Source: Aricia agestis (Eukaryota; Arthropoda; Insecta; Lepidoptera; Lycaenidae). From it: a stretch of 64,000 nucleotides of DNA. The stretch lies in the NCBI RefSeq assembly GCF_905147365.1, contig NC_056422.1:7132501-7196500 (forward strand), written 5' to 3'. Below the pieces are notes generated by a model, which made no database searches, was not told the origin of the DNA, and saw nothing but the letters and a program-made list of their open reading frames with translations. Numbering within the stretch: the stretch's first letter is position 1; each line of letters begins with the position of its first letter. Shown here piece by piece: positions 58,578 through 64,000 of the stretch. The translations under genes and the position numbers were made by a program.

Positions 58578-60511
58578 ATGAGTGAATTAGTGTGGGGTAT
58601 TAAAAATGGAGATATAGATCAAGTAAAGGATATCGTAGAAAAGAACGTATGTACCGTTAGAAATCAGATAACAATGTTTCCGACAAAATATCTTGTTTAC
58701 GTAAAACTCATCGAAAGTAGACCATTTTAAACAATAGAAATATGACCCTGCTATTTTCTAATGTTATTTGAACTCATAGCATAAACATAGTAAACTAATT
58801 TTGTACTTACGTTGTAGAAAATTGATGTAAACGCACTTATTGACGGCCGGGTACCACTCCACTATGCAGCCGATTATGGTCAAACTGCTGTCGTTAATTA
58901 TTTATTAGACAAAGGAGCAGACCCTAATGTAAGTTATCCTCTACTTTAACAAAGTATTGTAACTGAGTAAGAAAATTTATATCTAACTGAACTTTATTTC
59001 CAGATGGTTGACAAACATGGTATATCTGTTATTTTAGCAGCAATATGGGAAGGCCACACTGACTGTGTTAAAACTTTACTGAAACATGTAAGTATTTGAG
59101 TCATTGCAGGATATTATGTAATGGTTGATAGATAACTTACAATATACAGCCACACCTGGATAAGCTAGAGTTCAATGGAACACGATTTCATTCTCGCTCA
59201 TAGAGGTTTCTCACTAACCCGAGTTTCTCTTTTATAGAGATACACAGAAATGACAAGTCAAAAATTCATGGACTATGTAATTTTATTTTGTTTAGAACTT
59301 ATTTACATTAAAAAAAAATCTGTTAATTTCATTTGGTTTTCTGTTTTTCTATATTGAATGTTTTTCTCTAACTCATATTTTGTCGGATATTGCTTGATGA
59401 ACAACCGCATTCAAACACATTCACTGTTTTAAGTTTATCACTCAATGACAGTACTTTGATACAGAACAGAACTTTCTTTCGCAATTGGTTAACCATAAAC
59501 TGAGTAAGTTCGTTAAAAAAGAATGCGATAAAAAACAAAGTTTTTTAGCTCAACCAGAGACCATTGACGAGAAAACAATACAAAAACAATGGTAGGAAGT
59601 TAACGAAAGTTAAGAATGAGTCATAAAATAGCAGATGTTAAATTGTAGCAGATGTTCAATTTGTAATTTGTTTTCTCATTTGTTACTGTGTACGTAAATA
59701 AAAAAATAAACCTCGACTGTCGCTTATAGAGGTATAGAAAAGAACCAGTCTCGCTCACAGAGGTCCATGAGAGAAAACAACTCTCTCTAACAGAGGTTTC
59801 TATTTCTCGCTAATAGAGGTTTTGAGTGCTAAAAATGTCGGGTCCTAGCTATTACTCTCACTTATACAGTTTTCTCACTTATCCAGTTGTCACTTACCCA
59901 GGTTTAGCTGTACTAATTTTTACCATAATAACATTAAAAATTCTAGCTTTTGCTTGTGGCTAGCTGTGTATGGAACACTTACCCAGCAGAGCCTATCTCT
60001 ATGTAGAACGTAATACCTTGATCGTGGGAATTACAGACACATTAGATATTCAATTGTTAGGAAGCGTCTGGTGGCCTCTTAGGACTTGATGGGTTAAACC
60101 GTCTCTTTACCAAATTTTTTCAAAATCTGCCCAAAATGTAAGCCATACACACTACGGTCTATCAGATAGGTCACCTGTGCAGGTATGCCTGCGCAGGTGT
60201 CATTTGAAAGAATTGATTTTCGATTTCGCGCCTGTCACCTGCGTAGATCCAAAAAACTACACAGGTCTATTCTCACAAACATTCCGATCTACCTGCACAG
60301 GTGGACCTTTCAGTAAACCTTAGTGTGTAATAGCAGCCATTAGGTTGGGCATAAAGGAGTAACAAAAACACACACTCACAAACATACGGTTTCAGTGTTT
60401 ATAATGTGTTGTTTACTTTTACAGGGTGCATCTAAAAATGGTAAGACTCCTGATGGAACACCATACATTGAGGCTGCTGAAAAAGAGGAAATCAAAGAAT
60501 TGCTAACATAG
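58578..60511 (+). CDS. Mtpn: Myotrophin (V-1), ankyrin-repeat protein
   Basis: Exons 58578-58646, 58818-58928, 59004-59087 and 60425-60511, all GT/AG and phase 0, encode 116 residues, close to the 118 of vertebrate myotrophin. It begins MSELVWGIKNGDIDQVKDIV. The ankyrin signatures are GRVPLHYAADYGQTAVVNYL with LLDKGADPN, then KHGISVILAAIWEGHTDCVK with LLKHGASKNG, ending KTPDGTPYIEAAEKEEIKEL. In other animals myotrophin binds the actin capping protein CapZ and limits it. The ATG sits 186 bases past the right end of the long-TIR element. Intron 3 is long because of two inserted elements. Confidence 0.93.
59147..59910. mobile_element. pogo/Tigger-like element in myotrophin intron 3
   Basis: Ends CAGCCACACCTGGATAAGC and, reversed, CAGCTAAACCTGGGTAAGTG, with TA on both sides (59145-59146, 59911-59912). 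Several phrases of the form CTCGCTxATAGAGGT repeat inside. No open transposase frame. Confidence 0.7.
60140..60330. mobile_element. MITE in myotrophin intron 3
   Basis: AGCCATACACACTACGGTCT at the left and ACCTTAGTGTGTAATAGC at the right, with repeated ACCTGCACAGGT-type palindromic words between. Confidence 0.6.
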
Positions 60512-61439
60512 AACACTAACAATTTCCATTATTTTATACATTATTTAACATTTATGAAATATAAAATATGAACTAATATCACCCATCAAAAATTATATTA
60601 CATAAAGCATTTATTTATATTGCAATGCAATTAATTATTTTTATATGCTCAACATAATATGTATAAACTATTATGTTTTATGTCTGCGTCCATTAGTTGT
60701 ATTTTTTGTGGAATTAAAATATTTATAAGACAAAGTGCAGAGATGATTTAAATTTTAAACTTATTTAATATTTAAAAGCTTTTCTAAATTAAATGTAAGG
60801 CCTACTCTCAAAATTTAGTGGATAAATTTATGTTATATGAATGAAAAGTGATTAATACAATATAAGGAAAGAAGAAATTGTTATTATTTTTCACAATTTT
60901 GTTCTTTTCTATTTCATATTGATTTTTATCGTATAAAAAATACCAGTTGTATCAAACTGTTGCTGGCTAAAACTTATATCAATGACAAAAACTCTAATTA
61001 GCTTTACAAATTTTATATACTTTTAAAAATTAGGTACAGGACAGGTAATATATTTATGTGTTTTTGGTGTGAAGGACCGCTTGAAACTTATTTTTCCAGA
61101 TTATAAACCTAGAATAGCATGCTGGCAGTCATGTAAGTAAAACAATCAGTTAAACTTGTAAAAACTTTATTGCTATATCACAACTAAATACTTCACTTCT
61201 AATTCCTAATAAACATTCCATTGAATTCAATTTATAAGTTATCTTCAATTAATCAATTTTGGGCAAGATAAGTGATAAATAAAATACAAGAGTTCTAACA
61301 ATTTATAAATCTATCAAAGCTACTTCATAGATAGATCTATTAGCTATATTATATAAAGCTACTTCATTTGAAAATACAAATTGTAATTTCATGTCTTTGG
61401 TTACAGTTTTAAGCTTGGAACTTTTGTATTTAATATAAA
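60512..61439. other. 3' flank of myotrophin, no further gene
   Basis: AT-rich. AATTAAAATATTTATAAGAC at 60711 and similar words are candidate poly(A) contexts. No exon seen. Confidence 0.4.
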
Positions 61440-61648
61440 GTGCCTGACAGACGTACAAACTTAAAGTACACGGGTTTTAAGTTCGTGATCTTACTCAGCT
61501 CGCGTCTGTGACACACGAGAATCGCACACACTGGATTACCAATTTACCATACCCCCAGGCTTGCGGCTCGCTGCTCTTTGCTAACACACAGGCGATTAAG
61601 ATTGTCGAGCCATAAGTCTGTGTACTTACTCGCATGTCTGTCACCTCC
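61440..61648. mobile_element. MITE between myotrophin and the phospholipase gene
   Basis: GTGCCTGACAGACGTACAAA at the left and CGCATGTCTGTCACCTCC at the right form an imperfect inverted pair. Confidence 0.55.
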
Positions 61649-61727
61649 TTAAAATTGTTGACTGGTGCATATTATAAATTAAATCAAATTCACTTGAAAC
61701 TTGTGGCAACATCTAATACAAAGCAAT

Positions 61728-62916
61728 CTACAACTCATCTCCGGCTGCAAACTTTTTGTATTTGTTCTTGACTGGTGGACAGTAGCAGGCATTCTTCTGA
61801 GCATCCAAATAAGATTTACAACCAAGAGTCAATGTTCCTGTAAACAGGAGTTTAGCTGCCCCTTTGCAACCTGAAATATCATTAGTAGCATTACTAGACA
61901 TAACATACATTACTACTAATATACTTCTAAACCTTTCCTGGACTTCTTCAAATATTTCAAGACTTAAATTAGCTGAATCGGTTCGTCCATTCCCAGGTTT
62001 AAGCAAGGCTAATAAAATTGCCAATGCGTTTCTGTTTGTACAGAAAATTAAGTCTCATCTAAACTAACAAACATGATGAAAAATGTCTATTTATGGCATA
62101 GAGATATGAAAAGGATAGGTCCATTTTCATTGCTATAAAATAGCAAATATTTCAACCTTATTACCAAAAAATAACATTAGAAAGAAGTAAGTTATTATAT
62201 TGTACAATTACTATTTCACCACTTTTCAATATTTTTAGACTATGTTTCAGTTTTTGTTTACATTATCATAGTACTAAAATTACAATATAAATACTGTTTT
62301 CTTTTAAAGTCTACATTATCAAAACATTCTGGTTTGCACAGGCAAGTTACATGCTTACCTTTAGTAATTGTTTCTCCACCTACTTTTACACTTTTATATG
62401 TATCACAGTAATTGTAAAGGCATCTTTTAAATTCTAGATCACACACTTCCTTCCCGCTATTACATGTATCATAACAAATATCATGGGCATCGCAACATTT
62501 CGTCATCTGCTCAATGGGCAGGTATTCTGAAGATAGTTCGAACCCAAGGGAGCCACATCCATCAGATTTTGGTATGTGGTTTCGGTTACGAACGGGTTTC
62601 TGACCTGTAACAATGTTTTGTTCTTTAGTTGAAGATTTAAAAAGGTAGACTTTCTTTCAACTAAGAAAATTACATGGAAATTACCTTCAGGACAAGAATA
62701 CATGCATTCTTCTTCTATGGCCGCATCAAAAACATCATGAAGTGATCTGAATTTCTCAGCAACTGTTATAACGTTTTTAAACACGTCCCCAAATACTGTT
62801 TCAGCTGATAATACTGCATCCTTCAAATTTTTCAAAATACTCGATCCTATTCCCGTATAAGCATACGCAGCAAATGTAAGCGCGTAAATAAAAATCTTTT
62901 TATACGGAATTTCCAT
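61728..62916 (-). CDS. Group XII-like secreted phospholipase A2
   Basis: Minus-strand exons 62916-62685, 62604-62359 and 61870-61728 (GT/AG, phases 1 and 1) give 206 residues from MEIPYKK; an upstream ATG at 62937 would add seven. A hydrophobic signal (IFIYALTFAAYAYTG) is followed by a helical stretch and YSCPEG. Exon 2 carries the calcium-loop-like SDGCGSLGF and the catalytic KCCDAHDICYDTC with the His-Asp pair, then cysteine-rich sequence. Exon 3 ends LGCKSYLDAQKNACYCPP and the tail KKFAAGDEL. Order and cysteine pattern match group XII sPLA2 rather than venom-type groups, and the length is near the family's 190 or so. These enzymes cleave the sn-2 ester of phospholipids or bind lipid. The tail resembles an ER-retrieval signal. 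Confidence 0.88.
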
Positions 62917-62937
62917 TTTACAAATCTTGGATATCAT

Positions 62938-63288
62938 GAAGCGATAGTTTCATAGTTGCACCATAATACTGACGTGGTTTTAAGAAATTATCATATAATA
63001 CAGCGCTGGTAATTGGTATTTATAACTATAATTCGTTTCCTATCCCGGCCCAAAAAATACTTTTGAAACTTCTTCTTCTTCTTCTTTTTTTTTTTTTTTT
63101 TTTTTATATGGCGACTAGCATATAACTATTGCCAGTGTCGAGTGTTAAAGGTTGGGAAACTTATGACGCGGTAAAGGTAGGGATAGCAGGGACGAAATTT
63201 TGGATAGGATCAGGAAAATTTTGGTATACAAATAAAATATTAATTATAATAAAAATAATAAAATACGAAACATCAGTGATTACATATT
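62938..63288. repeat. LINE 3' UTR and A-tail
   Basis: The CTTCTTCTTCTTTTTT run at 63070-63105 read on the minus strand is an A tail with GAA repeats, marking the 3' end of the LINE that continues to the window edge. Confidence 0.6.
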
Positions 63289-64000
63289 TTATAAACTTAA
63301 ATTATTACTTAATATAAATTCAGATAAAATACTTAAATATTTAATAGGGTCACTTAATATACACATCATACTAGTAGGAAGAGGAACATGAAGGGCGTGT
63401 AAAGAGGATAAAAACGATGTATGATCAAGCAAAGGACACGAGAAAAATATGTGATCTAAAGTTCCCGTGTCCTCCCCACAATCACACATATCATTATTGA
63501 TTACGCCAATTCTATTTAGATGGCTAGGAATACACGCGTGTCCTAATCGCATTCTGATTATAGATGAAATCACTCGTTTTGAACTATTGATTCTATTAAA
63601 CCAAGACTTTTTTGGTACTAGAGGCTGCAGATTGTACATCCGGTTACCCTTATGTTGTCCAGTAAATTCCCAATATTTATTCCATTCTCTATATAAATCA
63701 ATTGCCGGTAAACTCAAAAGGTCACTGGGATAAATTTGAAATGGATACATGTCGCCACTCTGTACTGCATCCTTAGCTATTTCATCTGCTTTTTCATTGC
63801 CTAAAATTCCTGAGTGGCTAGGAACCCAAGAAAATGACACTGTATATCCTTTCTCAATGCATTTATAAAGTTTATATCTGATATCAAAAATAATATGGTG
63901 ATAGGGTTTACTGCGAAATGGAAATTTTTCAATACCCTGTAATGCACTTTTTGAGTCTGAAAAGATATTGGTTTGTGTTAATTTAAACATTAATACGTAT
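63289..64000 (-). pseudogene. RNase H end of a non-LTR retrotransposon, cut by the window edge
   Basis: About 235 residues on the minus strand with RNase H motifs FSDSKSALQGIEKF, FSWVPSHSGILGNEKADEIA and the LINE-type C-terminal MRLGHACIPSHLNRIGV followed by CDCGEDTGTLDHIFFSCPLL. The intact WVPSHSG and the His that is lost in the copy at 15990 are present here. The frame is open to the window edge, so upstream reverse transcriptase could lie beyond. Whether the element is full length cannot be told. Confidence 0.88.

Overview
The window looks like nuclear DNA of a moth or butterfly (Lepidoptera). It has small exons with GT/AG introns, AT-rich introns, several tRNA-headed SINEs and GGGTTCCGTA-type repeats of the kind common in Lepidoptera, many short inverted-repeat elements, and non-LTR retrotransposon pieces. 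Genes are sparse. Most of the 64 kb is transposon-derived, and many elements are nested inside one another. All family names come from reading motifs; no database was searched.

Left part (about 0.8-31.5 kb): a cluster of four same-strand paralogous genes for small secreted cysteine-rich proteins. Genes 1, 2 and 3 (2942-5168, 11348-12622, 22061-23915) are recent tandem duplicates. They share the promoter, signal-peptide exon, furin-like RTKR site, an eight-cysteine domain with chitin-binding type 2 (CBM14-like) spacing, a Ser-Gly repeat tail and a 3' UTR intron. Gene 4 (27806-30877) is an older relative. It keeps the cysteine domain and intron positions but carries four repeats built around an RKFHWPSS motif. 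Each duplicate carries its own transposon insertions in promoter and introns, so part of their history can be read. I recognise no described family here, and this cluster is the best candidate for something undescribed.

Middle (about 33.3-39.8 kb): the minus-strand gene for neuropeptide-like precursor 1 (Nplp1), with two recognisable coding exons, a probable third, and a likely 5' UTR exon and TATA promoter 4 kb upstream. From 40 to 47 kb I see only repeats.

Right part (47.3-64 kb): a nine-exon vinculin/alpha-catenin superfamily gene resembling serendipity-alpha (minus). Next comes a complete but decayed THAP-domain P-type transposon with 20-bp terminal repeats and an 8-bp target duplication, itself sitting in another element with terminal repeats of about 200 bp. 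Then follow myotrophin (plus, four exons, ankyrin repeats), a group XII-like secreted phospholipase A2 (minus, three exons), and the RNase H end of a non-LTR retrotransposon running off the window. Apart from the tandem cluster, the host genes show no functional linkage.
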